Below are positions 53,007-61,646 of a stretch of DNA of 64,000 nt, piece by piece. A program made the position numbers and the translations under genes. Source of the stretch: WJMT01 sp964624145 (GTDB lineage Bacteria; Acidobacteriota; Aminicenantia; Aminicenantales; Aminicenantaceae); assembly GCA_964624145.1 (NCBI GenBank), contig CAZUXT010000009.1, positions 1 to 64,000 of the forward strand, written 5' to 3'. A model generated the notes under the pieces. That model was not told the origin of the DNA and ran no database searches. It saw only the letters and a program-made list of their open reading frames with translations. Within the stretch, counting starts at the first letter, position 1; each line of letters opens with the position of its first letter.

Positions 53007-54357
53007 AATCATTGATGCTTTTTCAAAAGCAGCTAAAAAATATTTAAAGAATATTGATCAAAGAAAGGTCTTTCCTTCGAAACTGGATAGGGAACAAATG
53101 AAGTCTTTGGATGTGCCTCTTCAAAAGCATTCCCTGAATCCGTTAGATGTTTTGTATGAATTGGATCTATACGGATCCCCGGCTACAGTGGCCAGCACCG
53201 GCAGGAGGTATTTTGGTTTTGTCATAGGAGGGGCGCTGCCGGCGGCCTTAGCAGTGAATCTGCTAGCAGGAGTTTGGGACCAGAATGCAGGTATTGAAGC
53301 GGCCTCTCCTATTTCTTCGTATATAGAGAGCATTTGCCGCAAGTGGCTCATTGATGTCTTGAATTTACCCTCAGAAACAGAGGTGGGTTTTGTTTCAGGG
53401 GCCACTATGGCTAATTTTACGTGCCTGGCTTCTGCCCGACACGCTTTATTGAAAAATAAAGGATGGGATGTGGAAAAGGATGGCCTTTACAATGCCCCCC
53501 GCATAAAAGTCATTGTGGGGGAAGAAGCACATGTGAGTATTCTCAAGGCCTTGAGCCTGCTTGGTTTGGGAAGGGATCAGGTCATCCGGGTTCCTGTGGA
53601 TAATCAGGGAAGGATGATAGCCGAAAAGATCCCGATCGACTCAGATCCTACCATTATCTGCACTCAGGCAGGGAATGTGAATTCCGGGTCCTTTGATCCC
53701 ATTGAAAAGATATGCGATAAAGCGCATTCCTTAAATGCATGGGTGCATGTAGATGGTGCTTTTGGTCTGTGGGCTGCGGCATCCTCAAGATTTATATCTC
53801 TAACACAAGGACTCCACAAGGCAGACTCCTGGGGCACGGATGCTCATAAATGGCTTAATGTTCCGTATGACAGCGGCATTGCTTTTGTGCGGAACAAAAG
53901 TCATCTTGTCTCTTCCATGTCCACTGATGCGGCTTATTTGGTATCCGGGAAGAAACGCGAACCCTATCACTATGTTCCTGAAATATCACGGAGAGCACGG
54001 GGTCTGGAAATATGGGCTGCTCTGCGTTCTCTCGGGAAAAACGGCCTGGCAGAGCTGCTCGAATCCAATTGTGATGGCGCGCTTTTATTTGCGGAGAGAT
54101 TAAGTGAAGCCGGGCTTGAAATAATCAATGATGTGGTATTGAATCAAGTTTTGGTTTCTTTTGGTGATTCTGAAACCACGAAAAGGATTATACAGAGGAT
54201 TCAGGAGGATGGTACATGCTGGTGTGGCGGGACTGAATGGCAGGGCCGGACAGCTATGAGAATCAGTGTCTCATCCTGGAGGACGACACTCAAGGATATT
54301 GAACAAAGCGCTGAACTGATAATAAGGATCGCTGAAGAGGAAATCAAAAGGGGATAA
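52999..54357 (+). CDS. PLP-dependent amino-acid decarboxylase (group II)
   Basis: A 452-residue enzyme of the glutamate/aromatic-amino-acid decarboxylase family, releasing carbon dioxide from an amino acid. PLP lysine Lys284 is in TDAHKWLN; Asp252 (HVDGAFG) holds the pyridine nitrogen; His178 (EEAHVS) stacks on the ring. VSGATMANFTCLASARH (132-148) is a phosphate-binding block. Cytoplasmic, no signal. Its start overlaps the three-domain gene by 8 bp, so the two are co-translated although one is secreted and one is not. Which amino acid is the substrate cannot be told; an aromatic or glutamate substrate is most usual. Confidence 0.9.
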   Translation: MNKIIDAFSKAAKKYLKNIDQRKVFPSKLDREQMKSLDVPLQKHSLNPLDVLYELDLYGSPATVASTGRRYFGFVIGGALPAALAVNLLAGVWDQNAGIEAASPISSYIESICRKWLIDVLNLPSETEVGFVSGATMANFTCLASARHALLKNKGWDVEKDGLYNAPRIKVIVGEEAHVSILKALSLLGLGRDQVIRVPVDNQGRMIAEKIPIDSDPTIICTQAGNVNSGSFDPIEKICDKAHSLNAWVHVDGAFGLWAAASSRFISLTQGLHKADSWGTDAHKWLNVPYDSGIAFVRNKSHLVSSMSTDAAYLVSGKKREPYHYVPEISRRARGLEIWAALRSLGKNGLAELLESNCDGALLFAERLSEAGLEIINDVVLNQVLVSFGDSETTKRIIQRIQEDGTCWCGGTEWQGRTAMRISVSSWRTTLKDIEQSAELIIRIAEEEIKRG

Positions 54358-54535
54358 AAAAGCTTTGGGGAATCTCAGTTATCATTGGATTTTGTTTTGA
54401 CTTTATGTTTTTTTTCTATGTATCATTGATTTATCTGGAATTTCCATGAAAAACGGATATGCTCAGATTTTTGTTTTTATTTTGATCGGTGAACAGTCCA
54501 GTTTGGATTGAAAAAATCATCCTGTGGGAGGTATT

Positions 54536-55681
54536 ATGAAGATCAAAAATCACACAAAATACATGATCATTGGATTTTTGGCTTTTGGATTTTTTCTTTC
54601 ATCAGCTTTTATACAGGCTGAAGAGGGGAACAAGGCCTATCAGTTCACTGTCACTCAGGAGATCAAGCACACTCCGGTAAAAAACCAGGCACGGACCGGG
54701 ACCTGCTGGTGCTTCTCAACCGTCTCCTTTATTGAATCCGAAGCCATGCGCCTGGGGGGTGAAGCCATGGACTTATCTGAAATGTATGTTGTTCATTACA
54801 ATTACCAGAAAAAGGCAGAAAACTACATCCGGATGCACGGCACAGCTAACTTCGGACAGGGAGGATTGAGCCATGATGTCATGAATCGGTTCCGGGAAAA
54901 CGGAATCGTACCCGAGTCAGTGTATGGCGGAATGAGGCTGGGTGTGGACTATCATGACCATGGGGAGATGTCCCGGGTTTTGAAGGCGATCGTTGACGGA
55001 GTGCTTTCATCGAGGCGCCCCACTATACAGTGGAAAGCGGCTTTTGAGGGGGCACTGAACGCCTATCTGGGTGTGCCGCCGGAAAGTTTTAAATACGAAG
55101 GCAAAACCTACACTCCGCGTTCTTTTGCTGAAGAAAAAGTCAAAATCAATCCGGATGACTATGTGGAGCTCACTTCCTATACATATGCGCCCTTTTACAG
55201 CCCATGCATTTTGAAAATACCTGACAACTGGTGCTACGGCGGTGATTTTTACAATGTCCCCATCGATGACTTGGAGCGGGCTGTGGACTATGCGCTTGAA
55301 AACGGATATTCCTTCGTCTGGGACGGAGATGTCAGTGAGCAGTATTTTTCGAGCCGGGACAATGGATATGCTATTCTTCCCAAGGAGGAACCTGAAGGCG
55401 AGATCACAGAACCGGTGGAAGAAATGAAGGTGAATCAAAAAAACCGCCAGGAGACCTTTGACAGCTTTCATACTACTGACGACCACTTGATGCACGTCGT
55501 AGGTCTTGCAAAGGATCAAAACGGAAACACGTACTATTATATTAAGAATTCCGGCGGAGCTAATGGTGTTTATAAGGGATACCTTTATATGTCCAAACCC
55601 TACTTTCGTATGAAGACCACTGCTGTCATGGTTCATAAGGATGCGCTGCCACCTGATTTGGAAGAAAAATTAGGGCTTTAA
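54536..55681 (+). CDS. C1 family (papain/bleomycin-hydrolase-like) cysteine peptidase
   Basis: A 381-residue exported cysteine peptidase. Signal peptide 1-28 (MKIKNHTKYM then a hydrophobic helix). The oxyanion Gln51 and nucleophile Cys57 sit in KNQARTGTCWCF; the active histidine and asparagine are in DHLMHVVGL and YYYIKNSGG near the C-terminus, as in papain or PepC-type enzymes. The start at ATG 54536 has GGGAGG 5-10 bases upstream; GTG 54524 is less likely. The 178 bp before it show no other gene. It probably degrades peptides in the periplasm, with S10, M14, S46 and M1 enzymes doing other steps. Confidence 0.93.
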   Translation: MKIKNHTKYMIIGFLAFGFFLSSAFIQAEEGNKAYQFTVTQEIKHTPVKNQARTGTCWCFSTVSFIESEAMRLGGEAMDLSEMYVVHYNYQKKAENYIRMHGTANFGQGGLSHDVMNRFRENGIVPESVYGGMRLGVDYHDHGEMSRVLKAIVDGVLSSRRPTIQWKAAFEGALNAYLGVPPESFKYEGKTYTPRSFAEEKVKINPDDYVELTSYTYAPFYSPCILKIPDNWCYGGDFYNVPIDDLERAVDYALENGYSFVWDGDVSEQYFSSRDNGYAILPKEEPEGEITEPVEEMKVNQKNRQETFDSFHTTDDHLMHVVGLAKDQNGNTYYYIKNSGGANGVYKGYLYMSKPYFRMKTTAVMVHKDALPPDLEEKLGL

Positions 55682-55694
55682 AGGGAACTGAACA

Positions 55695-57248
55695 CTATTT
55701 AGTCACTTCGATCCCTACAGCAGCACCGGCATTACGCCACTCTGATTTCATAAATCCTTCTGAAGCAAGGTCTACCTGTACATGTAAAAAATGCTCTCCT
55801 CCGTCTTTTTCTACACTCCATGCATGAAGTCTGTATTTTATTCGGTTAGGACCGTTGGCAGCTCCTAATACTCTGACAGAGGAAGGATTCTCAAATTCTG
55901 ATGGCAGCTTGACAGAGAACAGGACTCTGTCATTGAACATGTTCTTCCTAAAAGCCAGATAGTCGTGGAATGTATCTGTGAAAATCGCCTTGTATTCCGG
56001 ATTGTTCATGATAGCCCCGATAATGAGCTTTTCGGGTTCGCGGTCAATTGTGATTTCCAAGGGCTTTTCAACCGGGAGGGGCTTTAGTAATCTCAGGGAT
56101 GGGTCCCCGAAGAGCACTCTGCTGGCTGTTCCTTTGAGCATGATTTCAGTTGGTGTCCATTGGGGGGAAATCATTCCGTTGGACAGATTCTCGAAATCGG
56201 GCAGCCGGCCTTTATTACCGAGTACGACTCCGTCATAAGTGTACTTGATGACCTCACCCAGAGAGGCTCCTTTCAAGGACATGTGCTCCATCTCCTGATA
56301 AACAGGCATGCCGTGGTCCGGGTGCAGGGAGGCCAGATATCCGATCACATTATTTTGAAGGAGATTCGAGCAGAACGACCTGTCCTTTTCGACTTTTTTC
56401 TCTATGATTGTGCCGTCCGGTCCGAACATTTCAAAATATTTTCCGACAACACCAGTGTAGCAGGCTCCGCTGAAGCACACACACGGAGAAAATCCAGTGT
56501 CCGGTACCTGTTCGGCAGTCATGCCATTGTCGATTTGCCCTGGATGCCCGTGCCCTCCGAAATGAAGGATACCGGCTCCGCTCATTGAATCCAGATGTTT
56601 TTGACTTATCCCCCCGGTCCCATGGGAAAGGGTCTCCAGTTCCATGGCTTTTCCCAGAACAGGGACGAAATTGGAATGGGAAAATTTATGGAAAGAGTTT
56701 TCTCCTGCCTGCATATTGGGACCGAGATTGTCGATCATCTTTGCAGGGATCCGAAGCTCTCCGGAAACAGCTTTGGATATTCTCTTAACAAAATCAGCCG
56801 CTGCTTTGGGGGAGGCGCCTGTTATAAAGCCTGTTCTTGTATCCATAAAAGGGTCTTCATCCAGGCGGGAACACATGGTCAACCATTTCCACCCGAAATT
56901 TACGTCAAGCTCCTGCGGGAGAATGAATACCTGAACATAATAAGGAGTGATTTCTTTGAGCGCAGACTCTAGCGAAGATAAATCATAGGGATTAAAAATT
57001 TCTGATCGTGCTTCCGGGTGCAGTTTGCGGCTTTCTCTCAGGGCCTCTCCATATTCCATGGAGGCTTTTTCCGTAGAAAGGATCAAGAAAGAGGGGCTGC
57101 TGTCCAGTTCAGCGTAAAGGACCTTCTCTTTATCTTCCCCAGCACAACCTGTCATGCTTATGATGAAAAAGAAAATGCCTAAAGCTGTAAAAGTCTTAGT
57201 TAAAATTTGTTTGCTTGTATGGATGTACGCATGAATTTTTTTTGCCAT
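55695..57248 (-). CDS. Gingipain/caspase-like (C25-type) lipoprotein
   Basis: A 517-residue lipoprotein: leader ends MTGC with Cys35. The clan CD dyad is visible as His233 in ILHFGGHGHPG and Cys263 in CFSGACYTG, the spacing (30 residues) typical of C25/caspase-like proteases. The N-terminal 200 residues are alpha/beta, and the last 120 residues are beta-rich (DYLAFRKNMFNDRVLFSVKLPSEFENPSSVR), as an Ig-like C-terminal domain would be. AAAGGAAAGG precedes the ATG. It is convergent with the C1 peptidase gene; a lipid-anchored surface peptidase is a sound reading, though specificity residues are unclear. Confidence 0.85.
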   Translation of the reverse strand: MAKKIHAYIHTSKQILTKTFTALGIFFFIISMTGCAGEDKEKVLYAELDSSPSFLILSTEKASMEYGEALRESRKLHPEARSEIFNPYDLSSLESALKEITPYYVQVFILPQELDVNFGWKWLTMCSRLDEDPFMDTRTGFITGASPKAAADFVKRISKAVSGELRIPAKMIDNLGPNMQAGENSFHKFSHSNFVPVLGKAMELETLSHGTGGISQKHLDSMSGAGILHFGGHGHPGQIDNGMTAEQVPDTGFSPCVCFSGACYTGVVGKYFEMFGPDGTIIEKKVEKDRSFCSNLLQNNVIGYLASLHPDHGMPVYQEMEHMSLKGASLGEVIKYTYDGVVLGNKGRLPDFENLSNGMISPQWTPTEIMLKGTASRVLFGDPSLRLLKPLPVEKPLEITIDREPEKLIIGAIMNNPEYKAIFTDTFHDYLAFRKNMFNDRVLFSVKLPSEFENPSSVRVLGAANGPNRIKYRLHAWSVEKDGGEHFLHVQVDLASEGFMKSEWRNAGAAVGIEVTK

Positions 57249-57446
57249 TATGCCCTTTCCTTTATTGTGATTTTTGTTTTGATTTTCTCTATCCCTGAGC
57301 CTTTCTTAATCATAAACAGGACAAATGCAGTGCGTCAAGTCCCATTTAAAATGAGTTTGGATCGAGGTCAGGGTAATGGAGATGATTATTTTGGTTGAAA
57401 AAAAGAGCGAATTGTCTTAAATTAAAAAAAAGGGGTTGTGGGACAC

Positions 57447-59168
57447 ATGAAAAGGACTTCTTTCTTCAGAAAAAGCAGAGAGGATTTTTCACGTTCTGTT
57501 TTGGCCTCCTTGGTTTTTCACATCCTTATCATTATCCTGGTCTGTGTGGTCACCCATCGGGTATCCATAACAACAAGAGAGATCAATCCCCATGATACCA
57601 AAGCCTTTATCAAAGCTTTGGCAGAGATCCAGGAAGAAATGTTTCCAAACCAGAACATCAAGGAAACGGATCCGCAGGCGGCTTTCTCCAATGAGGAATT
57701 TTTTAGAATACTGGAAGGAGTTCGGATCCCGGATTTAAATCTCAGCGAAAAGCAAAAAATAGAATTCTATAAAAACATGCTCAAAAGATATATGGTTTCA
57801 GAAAATGCCGGTGAAGAATATGAGGCTCCGGAATTAAACAAAAAAGACATATCAACATTGTTTAAACAAACAGAGAGCATTCAACTGGATTCCGGTGGAA
57901 AGATCTACAGCTCAAGAAATTATTCAGATGGCAGCAAAAATTTCTTTTATCTTCCTCAACAGGATATTAACACCCTTAAGCGTTTAAGAAGGTTTGAGGA
58001 TATGGAGAGAACACAAATGCACGTACGGGGAAAAAGGGTCAAATTGGATACGGAAGAAGGAGTCAAATTCATTCCTGAAACGTATTATTTCAGGGAAAGC
58101 CCTTATGAAGACATTCTAGCCCAGGGAGCAGAGCTGTTTTTTATAACCCGGGGATTCCCGAGCTTAGGAGAAAGCTCCCTCTTTGAAGGAAGAGATAGAA
58201 ACAGAGCCGTGGATTCATTTTTAAAGGGATTATCTCCGAATTTTCAGGTGGTTTATCTTTATGAGGATTTGTCCACTCCATCCCCGCTTTTATCCGAGTC
58301 CCGGAAGAAGAAACAGGCTTTGAACATATCTTCAGGCAGCATAAACAGGATTTTGGATGATTTGATGGAACTAAAGGAGGACCAGCAGTTTTTTCATTTC
58401 AAACAGAATTATCTGGATCAGTATCATCCTGACAAAGGGAATCTGGCTCAACTCCTGCGGGAATTCATATACAACAATCAAAGCAATATCATCATAATGG
58501 TCGATGATATAACCGGTGCGTTTGCTTTTGTTGAAGAACTCTATTTCAACAAACCCATGGATACCTATCTTGCCCGTTACTGGAAACAATTTCCTCAGAC
58601 ACAGACAGGTGTGGAATGTTTGTTCTGCCTGGCTTCCTTTTATGACTTTGAGAGGAGGGGATTGACGTATCTTTTCCGTTCTTATGACAAAGCCAAAGAG
58701 CTGGTTTCACAAAAATACTACAGAGTAGATGCTTTTAACAAAAAAGCAAAAGCTTATGTGGTTAAAGAGATGTATGAGACATTGATTTCTGCTTTGATGA
58801 AAAAAGGTTATGAGACAGAGATGAGTATTGTTAGAGAGTACTTTGAGGAAGAAGAGAACTTGTACAGGATGATTTGTGAGACCGGAGGCCGGAATAGAGA
58901 CAGGGCCCTTTATTCCTGGGGAAGACTTTATTGGGATCAAAAGGAATACGATCTGGCACTCGAAAAGTGGGATCAAATCAAAGATTTCTCATCTTTTGAA
59001 ATTTCTGATGAAATAAGGGATGTTCTGGAAAGCTCTATGGAAAAAGACACTCTTGTTTATTGGCTTGATAAAATATTCATAAGAGAATCAAATGAAAGCA
59101 ATGAGAAGCTTTTGAAAAGGCTCCTCAAATACCACAGATGGGCAAAAAGAGCGGAAAAGGAACAGTGA
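57447..59168 (+). CDS. Membrane-anchored protein of unknown function
   Basis: I do not recognise this 573-residue protein. A basic start and one helix (about 17-38, ASLVFHILIIILVCVVTH) point to a signal anchor, with the TonB-like phrase of a short cytoplasmic end and the bulk outside. The body is charged and helical; there is TPR-like character in the last 120 residues (GRLYWDQKEYDLALEKWDQIKDFSSFE). A region near 340-420 (NNQSNIIIMVDDITGAFAFVEELYFN) looks like a Rossmann-like alpha/beta unit. ATG 57447 is preferred over GTG 57438, with AGGGG upstream. It stands between divergent and convergent genes, so context gives no hint. Confidence 0.75.
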   Translation: MKRTSFFRKSREDFSRSVLASLVFHILIIILVCVVTHRVSITTREINPHDTKAFIKALAEIQEEMFPNQNIKETDPQAAFSNEEFFRILEGVRIPDLNLSEKQKIEFYKNMLKRYMVSENAGEEYEAPELNKKDISTLFKQTESIQLDSGGKIYSSRNYSDGSKNFFYLPQQDINTLKRLRRFEDMERTQMHVRGKRVKLDTEEGVKFIPETYYFRESPYEDILAQGAELFFITRGFPSLGESSLFEGRDRNRAVDSFLKGLSPNFQVVYLYEDLSTPSPLLSESRKKKQALNISSGSINRILDDLMELKEDQQFFHFKQNYLDQYHPDKGNLAQLLREFIYNNQSNIIIMVDDITGAFAFVEELYFNKPMDTYLARYWKQFPQTQTGVECLFCLASFYDFERRGLTYLFRSYDKAKELVSQKYYRVDAFNKKAKAYVVKEMYETLISALMKKGYETEMSIVREYFEEEENLYRMICETGGRNRDRALYSWGRLYWDQKEYDLALEKWDQIKDFSSFEISDEIRDVLESSMEKDTLVYWLDKIFIRESNESNEKLLKRLLKYHRWAKRAEKEQ

Positions 59169-59186
59169 ACGCTTTCTTGTTAAGAG

Positions 59187-59834
59187 TTAGCTTTTGCGGA
59201 TTCTTATCTCAACGCGCCGGTTCTTCTGCCGTCCTTCCGGATTGTCAGAGCCGTCAGGATTGGTATTGGGAGCTACGGGTTCGCTTTCTCCCTTGCCCGA
59301 GGTCTCTATTCTCTTCGAGTCAATGCCTGCTTGATCTATCAGCCATTGCTTGACCGATTCGGCCCTCTTTTTTGATAATTCCAGGTTGTAAGATTCAGAC
59401 CCTTTGGAATCTGTATGACCTATGATGCTGACCGGATGCTGATAAGCACTGATGACTTCTCCTACTTTGGATAGCGTCTCTTCAGCGTCCTTGCGGATGG
59501 TCCATTTGTCAAAGTCAAAGAGAATATCACCGGGAAGTTCGATCCTGTAATCGGTTTCGGTTTCCTCGGCTCCGAGTTCTTTGAGAGTGGCCTGGATTTT
59601 CTCAATCCGGGCTGTCAGGCTCCTGGTGATGCCTTCGATTGTCAGGACTTTATATGTGAGCTCAAGGGCTCCTCTCTCAGGTCCCAGGGCTTTCAAGGCT
59701 TCAATGGCTTTCTGATGAGCCTCCGGAGGTATGGTGATTTCCTCTTCTTCCAGAGCGAAGGAAGGGGATGCTTTCCCGCTCCAGAACAACAGGAGGCTTA
59801 ATGCAAGCAGACATAAAGTTGTTTTGGCTCTCAT
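59187..59834 (-). CDS. OmpA-family peptidoglycan-binding outer-membrane protein
   Basis: A 215-residue protein with signal peptide (1-27), a short coiled-coil-like region (about 35-90) and the OmpA C-terminal domain (about 100-210). The domain shows the peptidoglycan-binding residues in IIGHTDSKGSESYNLELSKKRAESVKQWL and the closing RQKNRRVEIRI. It lacks the eight-strand barrel, so it is a Pal-like or MotB-like anchor rather than OmpA itself. It follows a small secreted protein gene by 25 bp and probably shares its transcript. Confidence 0.93.
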   Translation of the reverse strand: MRAKTTLCLLALSLLLFWSGKASPSFALEEEEITIPPEAHQKAIEALKALGPERGALELTYKVLTIEGITRSLTARIEKIQATLKELGAEETETDYRIELPGDILFDFDKWTIRKDAEETLSKVGEVISAYQHPVSIIGHTDSKGSESYNLELSKKRAESVKQWLIDQAGIDSKRIETSGKGESEPVAPNTNPDGSDNPEGRQKNRRVEIRIRKS

Positions 59835-59859
59835 TTTTTATTTGGTTCGGGTTTTGCCC

Positions 59860-60312
59860 TCAGTTCAGAGGAACCTCTTCGAAAGGAAAGAAACCGGGTA
59901 TATTGATATCGATGGCTTCGGGATTGTCAGCAGGAACCGGAAATTTTACCCAGAAACCAGATGATGAGCCCGAATCAATAGAGAAATGGTATCGGCCGCC
60001 CTCCCAGTCTTTTTCTTTGGGACCGGCGATATACTGGCCTTCTGAGTCTTTTAAGGGGAAATACTTCTTCTGATTGGTAGGATCGATGACATAGCAGTCT
60101 TTGAAATAGAACTCCACTATTTGTGAATCATCGCCTGTGTTGCGGATTTTGAATCGGAGTGTCAGGATGTCATTGCGGATACTGATTTTTGTCAGATCAG
60201 CTTCCAACCCCTCCCAAATGTCACTTTCCTGAGTTTGGATGACATCGGCTGCTGCAAAAAGGCCAAAGGCAAGGGCCACGATGCCGAAAAAGGCACTCAA
60301 GACAGATTTCAT
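59860..60312 (-). CDS. Small secreted protein of unknown function
   Basis: A 150-residue protein with signal peptide (MKSVLSAFFGIVALAFGLFAAA) and a beta-rich body. The phrase LTKISIRNDILTLRFKIRNTGDDSQIVEFYFKDCYVID looks like an Ig-fold strand pattern similar to DUF4352-type exported domains, but I cannot name it. Start 60312 is chosen because AAGGAG lies 6 bases upstream; a longer start at 60330 lacks this. It is upstream of the OmpA-family gene in the same direction and may belong to one envelope operon. Confidence 0.75.
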   Translation of the reverse strand: MKSVLSAFFGIVALAFGLFAAADVIQTQESDIWEGLEADLTKISIRNDILTLRFKIRNTGDDSQIVEFYFKDCYVIDPTNQKKYFPLKDSEGQYIAGPKEKDWEGGRYHFSIDSGSSSGFWVKFPVPADNPEAIDINIPGFFPFEEVPLN

Positions 60313-60471
60313 GGAAAACTCCTTTCTCAATTAATTATGTGAATTTCCTTATTCAGATCTAAGGATTTGATGGCTTCAATCATTTTTTGTCGTTTGGATG
60401 CTGCATTATTGATAATACATGGAATAAAAATGGGTTGTCAATACCAAATCCCTTTCCTTTTAACCGGCTTG

Positions 60472-60498
60472 ATTAACCTGAACTATTCACAGGTTAAT
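60472..60498. repeat. Short MITE-like repeat remnant (copy C) at mutY end
   Basis: ATTAACCTG (60472-60480), 9 loop bases, then CAGGTTAAT (60490-60498): a perfect 9-bp-arm hairpin. Its CCTG...CAGG core is flanked by TTAA on both sides and the loop (AACTATTCA) matches the terminal sequence of the 10630 element. The mutY stop codon lies inside it. Confidence 0.6.
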
Positions 60499-61575
60499 TG
60501 AAATCCGGTTTTGATTGTTCCTGAGAAATTCGATGACTTTGACCGATCCGGAAGGAAAGGGATAATTTTTAAACTCCCGGAGGGTGACCCATCTGAGCGC
60601 TTGGTTGTTTGCCTTGGGTGTTCCGTGCAGTGTGCAGAGAAAGGCATGGAGAGTCACACGGAATTGAGTGTAGGAGTGCGTTACCTGTGTAAGAATTTTT
60701 TTTTCTTTTACCTCCAATCCGAGCTCTTCTTTGATTTCTCTGTAAAGGGCCTGAGCAGGTGTTTCTCCTCTTTTGATTTTTCCCCCCGGAAACTCCCATA
60801 GGTCTGCCATAAGCCCCTTGGAGGGTCTTTTTTGGATCAAATAATGATTGTTTTGTTTGATGATTCCAAGGACCGCTTCGATTTTGTGAAAATTCCTTTT
60901 TTTGGGCTTGGGGATGATTTCCTGGGTTCCCTCTTGATAAGCCTGACAGAATTCCTGAAAAGGGCAGAGAAGGCAGGATGGATTTTGAGGCCGGCAGACC
61001 AGGGCGCCCAGTTCCATAAAAGCCTGATTGAAAAGGCTTGATTTACGGGGAAGGAAAAGAGAACGCAGAAACGGTTTGAGAATTTTATCCACGGAAGGAT
61101 TGGCTTCCCGGTGCAGTCCTTTAAGCCTCATCAGCACACGGCGCACGTTTGCATCCAATACAGGATAGGGCTTGTTGAAAGCAAAACTAAGGACTGCCGC
61201 GGTCGTGTACGGGCCAAAACCGGGGAGACTTCCCAGGGACTGGTAGGTTTCCGGGATGAGGCCTTTGTGTTTTTCCATAATAATCTGCGAGGCGCGGTAA
61301 AGGTTTTTGGCTCTCTGGTAATAACCCAATCCTTCCCAGGCTTTGAGAACCTTTTGAAGAGGAGCCTGGCTTAGGGCTTTGATATCCGGAAAGAGTTGAA
61401 ACCATTTTCGATAATAGGGGATGACTGTCTGGACAGTGGTCTGCTGGAGCATGATTTCAGAAACCCATATTTTATACGGATCTTTGGTTTCTCTCCAGGG
61501 GAGTTTTCTTTGATTGCGGCTGTACCAATGCAGCAATCTTTCCTGGAATGTGCGGTTCTCCTTTTTTGGAAGCAC
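60487..61575 (-). CDS. mutY: A/G-specific adenine glycosylase MutY
   Basis: A 362-residue DNA-repair enzyme that removes adenine mispaired with 8-oxoguanine. The helix-hairpin-helix and Gly-Pro-rich loop LPGFGPYTTAAVLSFAF lead to the catalytic aspartate in LDANVRRVL; the [4Fe-4S] cluster ligands are in CRPQNPSCLLCPFQEFC. The C-terminal NUDIX-like domain (FPGGKIKRGETPAQALYREIKEELG) reads the lesion. GTG start, AAAGG upstream. Its last seven codons and stop lie in a repeat hairpin (60472-60498). The rest of the repair pathway is not in the window. Confidence 0.95.
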   Translation of the reverse strand: MLPKKENRTFQERLLHWYSRNQRKLPWRETKDPYKIWVSEIMLQQTTVQTVIPYYRKWFQLFPDIKALSQAPLQKVLKAWEGLGYYQRAKNLYRASQIIMEKHKGLIPETYQSLGSLPGFGPYTTAAVLSFAFNKPYPVLDANVRRVLMRLKGLHREANPSVDKILKPFLRSLFLPRKSSLFNQAFMELGALVCRPQNPSCLLCPFQEFCQAYQEGTQEIIPKPKKRNFHKIEAVLGIIKQNNHYLIQKRPSKGLMADLWEFPGGKIKRGETPAQALYREIKEELGLEVKEKKILTQVTHSYTQFRVTLHAFLCTLHGTPKANNQALRWVTLREFKNYPFPSGSVKVIEFLRNNQNRISINL

Positions 61576-61646
61576 GGTTCAAATCAACCTTTATTATTCA
61601 AGATCCAACTTTTCGGAAGTTTAATCAAATTCCGGGTCAATCTCTT

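Noticed and set aside
55007..55636. 209-codon antisense frame in the C1 peptidase
   Set aside because: The peptidase frame has the complete catalytic motif and a ribosome site.
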